A stretch of 11,872 nucleotides of DNA from Phoronis ovalis (taxonomy: Eukaryota; Phoronida; Phoronidae): positions 1 to 11,872 of the forward strand of contig JAOXYB010049602.1 in assembly GCA_028565635.1 (NCBI GenBank), in the 5' to 3' direction. Made by a program: the position numbers and the translations under genes. The notes under the pieces are model-generated. The model searched no databases and was not told the DNA's origin. It worked only from the letters and a program-made list of their open reading frames with translations. Each line of letters begins with the position of its first letter. The first letter of the stretch is position 1. Positions 1 through 8,823 of this stretch are shown piece by piece.

Positions 1-373
1 AACTGTACTTCTAAAACATATATGCTAATTCATATTCATAATATGCAATTCCTTTTGCCCAAATAGTCAATTTAAGCTGCGTGATAGGATGATTCTCAAA
101 ATCGTCCTGGCCCTTGTTAAATTGTGTACTGAACTTGATTAGTCTGGTCATCTGAAAATTCATAGATAAATTGTACAACTTTGAGATTAGAGTCTCTGTT
201 CAACTCTACACCATTTCATGGAAAAAGAACTTGTTGTGTACCGAAAATAGAGTGACACTGTACATCTCTAAAATGGCTTGTGACTGTGGTGCTTTTCTAA
301 ACCAAAGTTTATTTTGTAGTTTTATCTGCCGCCGTCTAAATTATTTTTCTTGTCATATTCTTTTTTTTTCCAG
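1..373 (+). other. last intron of ARP1 (3' part)
   Basis: AT-rich DNA with no coding similarity that I can recognise. It ends in a strong 3' splice site: a run of T's, then CCAG at 370-373, directly before the ARP1 terminal exon. I looked for the preceding ARP1 exon (the actin-fold segment just before the final 47 residues) and did not find it, so it should lie left of the window. An open frame across 171-413 is not coding, because it reads the ARP1 exon in the wrong frame. Confidence 0.8.
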
Positions 374-517
374 ATATCTGCTCCTCAAGAGAGGTTATAC
401 TCAACCTGGATAGGTGGGTCGATTTTAGCGTCTCTAGACACATTTAGAAAGATGTGGGTTTCGAAGCGAGACTACGATGAAGAAGGTGTTAGGGCAGTGC
501 ACCGTAAAACATTCTGA
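374..517 (+). CDS. ACTR1: actin-related protein 1 (centractin), terminal exon
   Basis: This exon encodes the last 47 residues and the TGA stop (515-517) of ARP1, the actin-like protein that forms the short filament of dynactin, the cytoplasmic cofactor of dynein. The frame starts at the first base after the CAG acceptor (phase 0): [12 protein letters not shown], then [12 protein letters not shown], then a tail ending VHRKTF. The IGGSILASL block is the hallmark of the actin-fold C-terminus. ARP1 is favoured over conventional actin because of the Q after ISAP, the LYSTW in place of YSVW, and the KTF end in place of KCF. Vertebrate ARP1 is 376 residues, so this corresponds to roughly residues 330-376. 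The remaining exons are off the left edge. The gene converges on MOGS. Confidence 0.95.
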   Translation: MSAPQERLYSTWIGGSILASLDTFRKMWVSKRDYDEEGVRAVHRKTF

Positions 518-549
518 ACTAATTTATAAACTTAACAAACTGTTCTGCT

Positions 550-563
550 GCTATTATAATAGC
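550..563. repeat. 14-bp perfect palindrome in the ARP1 3' UTR
   Basis: GCTATTATAATAGC equals its own reverse complement. Its first 11 bases recur at 575-585, so two alternative stems could form in the transcript. It lies 33 bases after the ARP1 stop codon. AT-rich palindromes arise often by chance, so function is doubtful. Confidence 0.6.
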
Positions 564-665
564 ATAACAAGCTTGCTATTATAATTTTAAGTAACCGTAG
601 TCCTTCCAGTGGAAGTCATGTTGTGTAATTCAACAACCTTGGTGGGGAAGTGCACATTTCAATGA

Positions 666-671
666 AATAAA
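666..671 (+). terminator. candidate ARP1 polyadenylation signal
   Basis: AATAAA is the first canonical hexamer after the ARP1 stop and would give a 3' UTR of about 170 bases. A second AATAAA at 1325-1330 could serve a longer form. Confidence 0.5.
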
Positions 672-1528
672 AATGGCATTGGAAATAGTGTAATTTTACA
701 TCATTCTCTGCATGAAGTGTTAATAAGTAATGTGTTACAACCTACCTGCATTACTATGAAGATGTATTCTGCTATTGTAGTTACTACAAAGATACTGTAC
801 TGTTGAAAGAGATTATGATATTAGTTGGTAGTTTTGTTGCTTTCTGTGTTGTAAAGTATGTACCAATGCAAGGTCTCGTCTGGTAACTTATTACTTGAAA
901 TCTGTGCATAGTTTTAATTGTAAATATTTTGAGGACAGTGATGGCATAGGTAGCAGTTTAGTTATGTATCATATGCCTTTTATTTGTAATGTCACAAGAA
1001 ACAGATTGGCGTAGCATTAAGATTTTTGAGTAATTAAAAGCAGTAGAATTTGTAGCTTATCTTATGCAATGTTCAAAATTCATTCTTGTAGTCAATGTAA
1101 AAGGTTGCACATCACTGCCAAGCTATTTCAGAACAAATATAATTTATGCTCTTCCATCAGTTGCTTTGTTTCGGAATGTTTTTTTTCTTAACAGTCTGTG
1201 CTAGAATCAGTTACAAGACAATTTAAGACTACACTGAAAATTTCAGGATACAAGCCTTTTAGATATAAAAGAATGGCAGGAGACGAGTTGATCAAACTAT
1301 AAATTTTCAAAGCTTTCAAATTGAAATAAATGTCATTGTGAGAAAAAGAATAGAAACTTCATCTCCTGATAAAGTGCTTGTGCCTAGGTTTTGATAAGTA
1401 TTATAATTTGTGATATGCACTTATTCCAATTACAAAACTCATTACATGGTGCCAATTAACATACTATCTACAGTGTGGTTTAAGCAGAGCATGAATTACA
1501 CTGACAAAAAACATTATTCTAGTTCAAT

Positions 1529-1534
1529 TTTATT
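1529..1534 (-). terminator. candidate MOGS polyadenylation signal
   Basis: TTTATT on the plus strand reads AATAAA on the minus strand. It is the first canonical hexamer I find downstream of the MOGS stop codon, about 380 bases away, which is a normal 3' UTR length. Confidence 0.5.
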
Positions 1535-1750
1535 CATTTTATATCAATTCTTCACAGATGACACGGCACAGGAATGACAATGTAAATTCTGACTTCACAA
1601 GATTGGTTTCAACATTGAAGCAATTGCGCAATATTCAAAACTAAAATGAACTATTAGTTTACAATTAACTAAATATAAAACTGATTGCAATTAAGTCAAA
1701 TAGTATTGTGAAGGGAGTGCGTACATGGAACTTTTCTCCACTTTGGAAAT

Positions 1751-1804
1751 AAATCAACTGACACAAGGATCAGTTATGCATCAGAAACAAATCAACTGAC
1801 ACAA
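1751..1804. repeat. 16-bp direct repeat pair in the MOGS 3' UTR
   Basis: AAATCAACTGACACAA occurs exactly at 1751-1766 and again at 1789-1804, 38 bases apart. On the minus strand it would be in the MOGS 3' UTR, 113-166 bases after the stop. It could be a local duplication or a paired RNA-binding site; the sequence does not decide between these. Confidence 0.7.
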
Positions 1805-1916
1805 TAATCGTAGGTATCAGCAGTTTTACATGTGACATAATGTTGTCTGCCATGTACAATAAAACCTAAGTTACAAAATGACTATATGGCTATAAATAGG
1901 TACCAATAGCCTATAC

Positions 1917-3577
1917 CTAATATTTTTCTGCCATAATTGCAACAACTAAAGCTGACCACCCCGTAAACGGATGACTTCCTTTTCCCTGTCCAGTTTTATC
2001 ATCATATTGTTCCCAGACATATCCTGTCCTAATATATTGCTTCAATATATTACTAACCAGATTTTTTCTCAAATCTGTGTATAGGGTTTGAGCAGTTTCT
2101 TGATGAGGCCCTTGTATATTTGCATAATGGTGCAAAGCTGCACAAGTGAGGTAGTTTATATTTATCCATATGGCCCCTCTCCAGTATGGTGGATCATGTT
2201 CTGTGTTATGTTTATTATATATAGGAGAATTTCGACCTAAGGATCTCAATCCAAATTCCGTCCATAACAAATTCTGATCCCTCAAATCCTGTAAGACGAA
2301 TCCAAGCTTTTCAGATGAAGGATTAATAATTTTCAACAAGAATGGAAAGAGACTAACATATCCAAATGACTCGACAAACTGATATTTTGGTTGTCCATCC
2401 ACTATCCTGATTTTATCTTGAGGGGGTGGGGGACGTTGGCCAGGCTGCAGTTGTGGAGGTGGGGGTCGCTTAAGTTTGCACTTATCTGAATGTAATCCCC
2501 AGTCAGCATAACGTTTAGCTTTTGAGGACCAATGAAGTTTATCAAGCAAGTTGTTATCAGTTAACAACCTGTGTGTGGCTTTGTATTCATCTGCTGGTTC
2601 TCCAAGAGTGTTTGCAATATCTGCCATAACGCCTGATGCCAATGCCATCCAACAACGTAAATCTACATGACGCTCGTCAGGAGTTGGATGAGATGCTCGT
2701 GGATAATCATCTAAGCCTGAAGTTAATGTTTTAGGATTTAATTCTTTTATCGCGTTCGGATCTCGCCCTCTCCAATGATATGAAAAGGATTTTGTTCCAA
2801 TTTGCGTTGTATTAAACCAATTATACCATGCTTTAAGCCTTGGGAAAATATTTTTAAGATACAATCTGTCTTTAGGTTTATTACTATTAATAAGATCTTT
2901 TACAATTAGTTGTAGTGGCAAAAATAAAGTAGGTGGATTTGCATTTTCATTTCGTTGCACAACAAATTCAGCAGGGACTTTAGCTGATGCTTCATGACCA
3001 AGAATCTGCTCTCTTGGTATCCAGCCCTCAACATTCATCAAATCCAGCCAATGTCCAATAATATCCATGGAAATGTCCTGATCCCATAACCGGATAAGTA
3101 TATTATGAAAACCTTCATCCCATAAAAATCCTCTTGGAAAGAATGACCTGGATGGCACGCCAGTATACAAGGGAGCTTTCCAATATGCAATGGGTTCTTT
3201 ATTGTATTTAGACTGGACAACTGACTGACCATAGAAATATCCAATTCCCCCAAGCATATTACTCAGTGCAGCTCGTGCTAAATAAATCTCATCCCTAGCG
3301 TATCCTTTCTCTTCCAGTTCAAAAGTCTTGCGGAATTTATCATTAAATGATGCGACATGTTCTCCCAATGCTTGATCAAAGGCTTCACCAATCAGTGGTG
3401 CTGGTCTGTCAATAAAACTTCCTGATAGAAACTGGACTTCCATTGTGAAAGGTAAAGACACGGTGACTTGATAAGCTATGAAGTTTGGTTGAGCTTCTGT
3501 GTCTTTTGGAAGAACATCACCATTTAAGGCCACATATTGACTCTTATCAGGCCCTGACCACTTCTTGTAGGTTAAAC
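1917..3577 (-). CDS. MOGS: MOGS exon 5, the whole catalytic domain
   Basis: 1661 nt, residues 293-845, stop TAG at 1919-1917. The acceptor is TTCCAG before 3577. The exon must start there because the other nearby AG (3597) would put a stop codon in frame. It carries IGYFYGQ, the PSRSFFPRGFLWDEGFH block, LDDYPRASHP, ERHVDLRCW, GYVSLFP, FGLRSL, EHDPPYWRGAIW, WEQYDD and the terminal MAEKY. An apparent start at 3533 is an internal GTG valine codon, not a start. Confidence 0.96.
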
Positions 3578-6500
3578 CTGGAATTAAATCAGTCAGCTTG
3601 AAACAAATTTAAGATAACTAGTCCTGTTTGGGTATACCTAATATTGGTGCTTTACACTTGAAGCTAATTTTGCATAGTTGAATGAAAAGATAGACTAATA
3701 ACAGTATACATTTCTGGAAACTAAAAATGTACTAATAAAAGGATTAAGAAAAATTATTTTACTTGTCTTTCACATGATTATGTAATTAGGGCTGTTCCGC
3801 TTTTAATTGTACGGTGAGGGCGGAAGGAACTTTTTTTCAGACCCAACACTCAGAATATGAATTTTATTCTGGTACCCACCACCTAGAATTTAAAGTTTAA
3901 ATGGACCCCCACTACCCAGATATTTTTTAATTTCCCAAGTGCAACCCCCACGAGATTGTTGCGGTGTGTGGAGAATTTCCGTTAATATATCAACTTAAAT
4001 TTTATTCTACAAGTTGATGAAAAATCTGTGATTGCTATAAAAGTTAGCCAACAATTGACAACGAGAGATAATGGTCACGGTTAATTCTGTTTTATTAAAT
4101 TATACTGAAAGTCTGCCCGGCAAGATTTGACTAGACTGTCGAAAACACGGGAGTATTTCTACCTAATCTATCAATTATATTCATTCAAAACCTTGTCGAT
4201 TGACGACAATACGTCCAAAAGTTTGTAAGGCATTCCATTTCAACTTGGAGATTATCAATGCACTTCAAATGTAATATTAAAGCCTCACTTGCCGAAACAC
4301 ACATGCACCAAAAGTAGGATATGGAGGCTACAAACATCTGTCTGCGCATGTCCATTAATGACGTCCTTTCATATTTCCCAATAACATGGGGATATGATGC
4401 CGGGAATTTCGGCAACTATCTCTGTATATTTTCTGAGTGATTTGAGGTTTAAAATAGTTTATATAACAATCCATTTCGTTTATTAAGAGCAAAAATAATC
4501 GTGGGGTAAGTAAGATCACCCATGTATATAATTTAAGATGAGCTGAACTTTATACCAACCAAATGGATTTATTTTCCCACCCCACCACCTATAATATGTA
4601 TTTAAGTACGAGACCCATCACCTGTAATATTTCTATTCAACAGCCATCCGCCTCCCCTGTACAATAGAAAGCGGAACAGCCCTTAGCAAGGATGTCATTT
4701 TGAGGAATACTCACTCTTTTCAAAACACAAACTTTAAAAAATGTAAGTCCAACACCTCAACAGATAGAAAGCTGTACTTCCATCAGGGATGTCAAAAACC
4801 TCTCAGATTTTTAAAATTTTCATTTATTGAGATTTAAATGATGCGCTACTAAAGATTTGAGTGTTAGAAAACATGAAAAAATTTCTGGCTGTAAGAATTT
4901 TGAAAGGTCATAACTATTAAATAAAGCAAATTTCTAAATTCTGATAAACCAGTTTAGAAATCACTAAAATTATTTTTGGTTAAATTTCTGTTTGTAACCA
5001 AAGGGGTGTAGAAGTTAAATTTTTTTGAACTTTGTCTCTTCAAAAAAAAGGAAGTTTTTACCCAAAATGGTCCCCTTGCTGATTCACAATCAAGTATCTG
5101 ACAGGAAAAGTACATTTTCATAGACGGTTTTCAACTTGGTTACTACCTTTCCAAAAATGTATACTTTTGCTATGTTATCTTTTTGTCTAACTATTCAAAA
5201 TTGACAAGAACTTATAGTCCCAATAAATTGTGCCGAATGGTACCCACTCCCTTACTACTTATTATTATGCTGATCGTTCTTTTATTAATTTAATACATAG
5301 TTTTCTAATTAGCTGTCTTTTACATCTGTTCACTTGAATTTAAACTAAATTAAATACTTTTCTATATTTTTAAATCAGTTGTACATGAACTGAAAGTTAT
5401 TACTGCCTTTTGTTGCATTCAGACATTGTGATGTTGGGGAAATGGATCTGATTGGCTAATACACAAACACGTGCCACCACATACACAGTAACCATATTAA
5501 TTTATAATAAACAATGCGTTTATAGTGTGATATTCTCTAAACCATCGGAAATGTAGATAGTATGAAACCGTTACCTCTAAATACAGCATCCATTAGTTTA
5601 TCTAGCCTTGGGGCTACTGTTGACATGTAGTTGGACTTTTTAAGATTAGACTTGGGTTCAGGAAAACTTATCCTAAATTCTCCCAGCTCTTCAGTGTATC
5701 CAGTAATGACTAGAACAATTATTACATGGCATTTAAAATTATGTTAAAGTTTAAATAAGAAAAAAGTGCAACTACAAAATTTAACTCAAAACTAAGCAGT
5801 TGAGACAAGCCAATAAAACAACGAACGGAGCACAGATTGTTTTTAATCTATGCATTAGTTGGTTGCCTGCTACAAACTATACAGTGTTGAAATAATCTTC
5901 AAATTTAACTAATAACAGGTTGATGTGGTAATTTTTTAATGAAGTGGAAAAATGAAAACATAATCATTACAAAATGCTACTTTTTTAGATACCTGTAAGC
6001 TTGTTCTTTTGTTTTTCGTAACTCAGTCTTCCTTGTCCATCAAGAGCAGCATAAAACATAAGTGATACGGTGGCATCTCCCACATCCGTCTGAAATCAAT
6101 GAAATCCATTCTTCATAATAATAGTCCTTCCAATAAATGATTTGTAACTAATGTTGGTTGGTTTGCATTTAAATTCCACAATAAACATTTATAACCACGC
6201 ATTTGTGTATGACATGTCCATTTTTGTTAAAACACTAAAGTTTCAGTTTACAGCAAAGCTGTTGAGAAAATAATATATTCTGGGCTGATTACACAGTACT
6301 AATGAAGCCACTTGATCAAACAGACAACCATTGGACTGATAGCTTGTCAAACAGACACATTATTAAACATGCAATTCTATATCAAACTTGGTAAAAACTA
6401 ACTATAGTAAGTTAAATATTTTTTTATTATCATCAAATTATCTGGATTATCAACTTTCAACTTACTCGTGGTACAGCAGTAAATCTGGCTGTCCAATCTC

Positions 6501-7676
6501 CCCCATGATTTCCACCAGGCCGCTTAACGAAATCTGTTAACAAGGTAAATGTTTGATCACTTATTTCCTGTCGCCCAAAGTTCCTACCATCATGATGCGT
6601 CCACCCATAACGTGGAAGTTTATCGCCTAAACAAAATTTTTCGTAAAGTACTGTTTTAAACTCTATGATCAGCATGAGAGGAATAAAAATCAATTTGAAC
6701 ATCTTACTCTTCATATATGTCAAACTTTTCCTTTTGACATACAGTGTTAGGAAAATAATTACGTCTTTCTATTTGATGAACAAAAATTAAACCCAACAAA
6801 GAAAGATCCAGATGGACTGTAGTGTGGTTTCTAGGTTCATCTTAGTTGCATCTAGTTTATTTTAATTGAATTACAATTCAAAGTAAATTTTTCCATCAGT
6901 TAAATGCACATTAGGATATTACTATTTCTTTCATACCTTCTGTTTAAGACTTTGCAAATCCACCTGGGTTTTGAAATAATTAGAAAAATATAAGTTCCTT
7001 GGAGGACGACAAAACTCTACACTTTCTAACTCACAAAGCTCTCAAAGTCACAATATGTTTTTTTTAAATTAAGAAAAAAACATGTTTTTGTTAACTAGAA
7101 TATGTATTTTTCAAAACCTATGTGTCACACTGTTTAACTAAGTAAATCAAAAAAATTATTTTTAAACATAAGTAAAGCTCTAGAATAGTTACCTTGGTCG
7201 CACCAATGTCTAATAGAAGGTGGGGATGCTTGATTCATAAATTGTGTGAACCACATCAGTCCAACAACCATGGATTGGGGACTTCTAGTTTTCAAACCAA
7301 AATAACTTCCAGGACGGTAAGATCCCCAAAACCTATCAGGATCTACCAGAGCAGAAGAGCCATTTTCTGGAACGATTAAAGGGCCTTCAAATGGACGGCG
7401 AACTCTTTCTCGTACCTGTTCTTGGTACCAAAAATAAGCTAATAGAGAAGGAGTGATAACCAAAACAGCTAAACCCACAAATAGTCCCAACTTATCCAGC
7501 CCTGGTGGTGAGCCATCACTGCTTTGTTTTTTCTTTAATAGTTTTGGATGTTTTCTGCTTGGCACTTGACTTGGTTGACTATCAACTGTGGTAGCATTGT
7601 CTTGTGAATTTTCTGATGGTGCACGTTTCCTGACATCTTGATTGTGATGTTTTCCTCCTTTTTGCTTCTTTCCCAT
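1917..7676 (-). CDS. MOGS: mannosyl-oligosaccharide glucosidase (ER glucosidase I, GH63), complete, 5 exons
   Basis: MOGS removes the outermost alpha-1,2-linked glucose from the Glc3Man9GlcNAc2 N-glycan just after its transfer to protein in the ER lumen. Minus-strand exons 7676-7193, 6626-6466, 6089-5993, 5709-5575 and 3577-1917 join in frame (intron phases 1, 0, 1, 1) to 2538 nt, or 845 residues plus TAG; the human enzyme has 837. Features in order: a basic cytosolic tail (about 1-60), one membrane segment (about 63-83, LGLFVGLAVLVITPSLLAYF), an N-terminal beta-sandwich domain (about 95-300) and the (alpha/alpha)6 catalytic domain (about 350-845). Conserved blocks include FVKRPGGNHGGDW, FFPRGFLWDEGFH (D446), the substrate-binding motif ERHVDLRCW (594-602), EHDPPYWRGAIW and WEQY (E815). 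No key block is missing, so the enzyme should be active. The start at 7676 has A at -3 and G at +4. An unusual feature is the proline-rich insertion at residues 663-680. It is head-to-head with IDUA and convergent with ARP1. Confidence 0.96.
2418..2468 (-). repeat. proline-rich duplication inside the MOGS catalytic domain
   Basis: Residues 663-679 read RPPPPQ, a five-residue linker, then RPPPPQ again: a duplicated hexapeptide encoded by C-rich DNA. The human protein has a short LKPRPPQG at this place, so this protein carries roughly ten extra residues, probably by replication slippage in a surface loop. Confidence 0.75.
3789..3823 (+). repeat. left terminal inverted repeat
   Basis: 35 bases starting GGGCTGTTCCGCTTT. 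It pairs with 4648-4682, with mismatches at TIR positions 16, 17, 25, 27, 29 and 30. Confidence 0.88.
3841..3950 (+). repeat. left subterminal degenerate direct repeats (ACCCACCACCT type)
   Basis: Starts at about 3841, 3874, 3905 and 3944 carry variants of an ACCC-rich block (ACCCAACACTCAGAATATGA, ACCCACCACCTAGAATTT, ACCCCCACTACCCAGATATT), each followed by an A/T-rich tail, with a period of 31-39 bases. They lie inside the transposon, next to the left TIR. Confidence 0.6.
4576..4645 (+). repeat. right subterminal degenerate direct repeats
   Basis: Two more blocks of the same kind: CCCCACCACCTATAATATG at about 4580 and ACCCATCACCTGTAATATTT at 4613, 33 bases apart. They are in the same orientation as the left set, not mirrored as the TIRs are. 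Confidence 0.6.
4648..4682 (-). repeat. right terminal inverted repeat
   Basis: Reverse complement of the left TIR at 29 of 35 positions. It ends AAAGCGGAACAGCCC and is followed directly by the TTA duplication. Confidence 0.88.
5575..5709 (-). CDS. MOGS: MOGS exon 4
   Basis: 135 nt, residues 248-292 plus one base; contains ITGYTEELGEFRISFPEP, which parallels the human segment ISGHTSELGDFRF. The acceptor TTCTAG is at 5710 and the donor AGAG|GTAACG at 5575/5574. It joins exon 5 as a split GGT glycine codon, giving AVFRGLTYKKW. Confidence 0.88.
5993..6089 (-). CDS. MOGS: MOGS exon 3
   Basis: 97 nt, residues 216-247 plus one base; reads TDVGDATVSLMFYAALDG and onward. The acceptor ATTTCAG is at 6090 and the donor ACAG|GTATCT at 5993/5992. 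It is too short to stand out as an open frame and was found by phase and homology to the MOGS beta-sandwich (human equivalent: the VSLFFYVVTDG stretch). Confidence 0.88.
6090..6465 (-). other. MOGS intron 2
   Basis: 376 bases of AT-rich DNA with no coding signal. The only structure seen is a near-exact duplication: CTTGATCAAACAGACA at 6311-6326 and CTTGTCAAACAGACA at 6343-6357. Confidence 0.8.
6466..6626 (-). CDS. MOGS: MOGS exon 2
   Basis: 161 nt, residues 162-215. The acceptor TTTAG lies before 6626 and the donor CGA|GTAAG at 6466/6465. It carries GWTHHDGRNFG and FVKRPGGNHGGDWTARF, both strongly conserved in the GH63 N-terminal domain. The frame joins exon 1 through a split GGC glycine codon. 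Confidence 0.93.
6627..7192 (-). other. MOGS intron 1
   Basis: 566 bases, donor GTAACT, acceptor TTTAG. AT-rich, with no exon, RNA gene or repeat recognised. Open frames that extend from exons 1 and 2 into it are read-through of the splice sites. Confidence 0.8.
7193..7676 (-). CDS. MOGS: MOGS exon 1 (cytosolic tail, membrane anchor, start of lumenal domain)
   Basis: Encodes residues 1-161 plus one base. It starts MGKKQKGGKHH, a lysine/arginine-rich tail that includes RKR at 16-18, a type of basic cluster associated with ER localisation in this family. The single hydrophobic helix follows, then FWGSYRPGSYFGLKTRSP, which matches the start of the lumenal domain. NGSS is a possible N-glycosylation site. 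The donor is CAAG|GTAACT at 7193/7192. The frame stays open upstream to an ATG at 7736-7734, but that stretch contains a good 3' splice site (see 7690-7700), so I take the Met at 7676. Confidence 0.92.
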
Positions 7677-7689
7677 ATTGATTATAATA

Positions 7690-7700
7690 CCTAACAAATG
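7690..7700 (-). other. candidate 3' splice site of a MOGS 5' UTR intron
   Basis: On the minus strand CATTTGTTAG|GTATT gives an acceptor 14 bases before the MOGS ATG. A candidate donor is GTAAGTAT on the minus strand near 8418-8411, in the CpG-rich zone. This would give a non-coding first exon near 8420-8510 and an intron of about 0.7 kb. The acceptor is reasonable; the donor is only one of several options. Confidence 0.35.
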
Positions 7701-8075
7701 AATATGAAATACATGTAAGCATGACATTAATTTCAAAACTGTAATATTATGTTTATTGGGAAAACTTTAGGCAATATACCTACGAGTGATAATTTTTTTA
7801 TTGTAAAATTAATGTTTACATGTATTATAAGCATTTGATGAGGGTGGATATTTGTGTGATGTTATTACTGCAAGTTCCTGAATGACAACCATTGCGATAA
7901 AACTAACTTAAAACTGGACCCACATTTCAAGGAATTAAGTATATGTTTTCTTAACTGACACAAACATTAGAGATACAGTCTAAAGCAGCATTGTGTTTTT
8001 CATGGTTTCCATATTAAGCCATAAATAAGATGCTGAAAGACATCCTGCAATCTACAATCTACATTGTATCTGAGC

Positions 8076-8097
8076 CATGACCCTATGAAGGGTCATG
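8076..8097. repeat. 22-bp perfect inverted repeat (GGGTCA everted half-sites)
   Basis: CATGACCCT, ATGA, AGGGTCATG: 9-bp arms around a 4-base loop. It also reads as TGACCC-N6-GGGTCA, two everted copies of a nuclear-receptor-like half-site. It lies in the MOGS/IDUA divergent region. It could be a protein-binding site or only a hairpin. Confidence 0.75.
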
Positions 8098-8706
8098 AAG
8101 CCAGGACTATATGCGGGCTTGCTTCTTCTCTCTTGAAGGGTCTTCCAGATAAGTCTACACAAAAATGTTCAGTTCTTAATTATTTGGCGCTAAATTCCGA
8201 TGCCTTTCATGCGCGAAATCAAACTCACATTTAACATGAAAAGATCACTAGACGTAGTACTCCCACCCAGTCCCGGAAACCCTCATAGGGCATAGGATCA
8301 AACATCATTTTACTCCTAATATTACAGTCCGTGATCGTGTTTTTTGTATACCAACGTTTGAGGCAGAAACTGCTTTCGCGGTTCTATGTTCGCTTCAAAA
8401 AATCAGAACGATACTTACACTACAATCCAAACAAATGCAAACTATCAAGCCACATACAAACCGGCAACCGTACCCAGGTGGCACCGGAAGAGAACTATTG
8501 CGCATACTCATAATTTTTATTAGTTTTGCATATTATGACACAAAGTGACAAAATGCTAAAAAATATGAATATTTGCATTAAATACTCTATTAGAGCACTT
8601 TTTTGTTACCATAACCTTAATACAAACTATTTATGAAAGAGAAATGCCTAAGAAGCATGTTTTGACCTATTTAACGACAACCACTTTCAGGTATAATCTA
8701 AACAGC

Positions 8707-8823
8707 ATGGGTTTTTGGTGCATATTTTACTGCTGTTGGAACTTTCTGAAGATTTTCTGGTTGACACGACGCTTTGAATTTGATTTCAACGTTTTAAATA
8801 TTGTAACGATACTAGAGGTGTAA
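8707..8823 (+). other. short upstream open frame before IDUA
   Basis: An ATG with good context (A at -3, G at +4) opens 38 codons beginning MGFWCIFYCCWNFLKIFWL and ends with TAA at 8821-8823, 18 bases before the candidate IDUA ATG. The product is hydrophobic. It is real in the sequence, but it matters only if the IDUA transcript starts upstream of 8707. Confidence 0.3.

Larger units (their letters stand above)
518..1916. other. convergent intergenic region with two 3' UTRs
   Basis: 1.4 kb between the ARP1 stop (plus strand) and the MOGS stop (minus strand). I see no exon, RNA gene or transposon in it. It should hold the 3' UTRs of both genes: plus-strand AATAAA signals occur at 666-671 and 1325-1330, and a minus-strand AATAAA at 1534-1529. 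Small structures are a perfect palindrome at 550-563 and a 16-bp direct repeat at 1751-1766 and 1789-1804. Confidence 0.7.
3789..4682. mobile_element. non-autonomous DNA transposon (MITE-like), PIF/Harbinger type by TIR and TTA duplication
   Basis: The left end 3789-3823 and the right end 4648-4682 are terminal inverted repeats: 29 of 35 bases pair, and the outermost 15 (GGGCTGTTCCGCTTT) are identical. The element is flanked on both sides by TTA (3786-3788 and 4683-4685). A 3-bp TTA/TWA target duplication and TIRs that start with GGG are typical of PIF/Harbinger elements. No transposase reading frame is visible in the 894 bp; an open frame of 76 codons on the minus strand (4415-4185) shows no recognised domain. 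I infer a non-autonomous element mobilised in trans. Six TIR mismatches suggest that the insertion is not very recent. The family assignment rests only on TIR and duplication type. Confidence 0.85.
3578..5574 (-). other. MOGS intron 4 (1997 bases)
   Basis: The longest intron of the gene, about half of it made of the 894-bp transposon at 3789-4682. The remaining DNA (3578-3788 and 4683-5574) is AT-rich and shows no exon, RNA gene or other repeat that I can recognise. Without the element the intron would be about 1.1 kb. Confidence 0.85.

Noticed and set aside
171-413. 80-codon open frame on the plus strand
   Set aside because: It crosses the ARP1 splice acceptor and reads the terminal exon in the wrong frame; its product has no recognisable similarity.
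3038-3253. 71-codon frame on the minus strand
   Set aside because: It overlaps the well-conserved MOGS catalytic frame in another frame.
4185-4415. 76-codon frame on the minus strand inside the transposon
   Set aside because: Short, with no transposase or DNA-binding motif visible; chance open frames of this size are common.
7194-7379. 61-codon frame on the plus strand
   Set aside because: Antisense to MOGS exon 1, which is supported by homology.
7677-7736. MOGS start 20 codons upstream (MKLMSCLHV)
   Set aside because: The frame is open, but a good splice acceptor lies inside it, and the downstream ATG has better context and gives a typical MOGS tail. Not fully excluded.
8331-8513. 60-codon frame on the plus strand in the CpG-rich zone
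   Set aside because: No similarity recognised; it lies in the probable promoter core.
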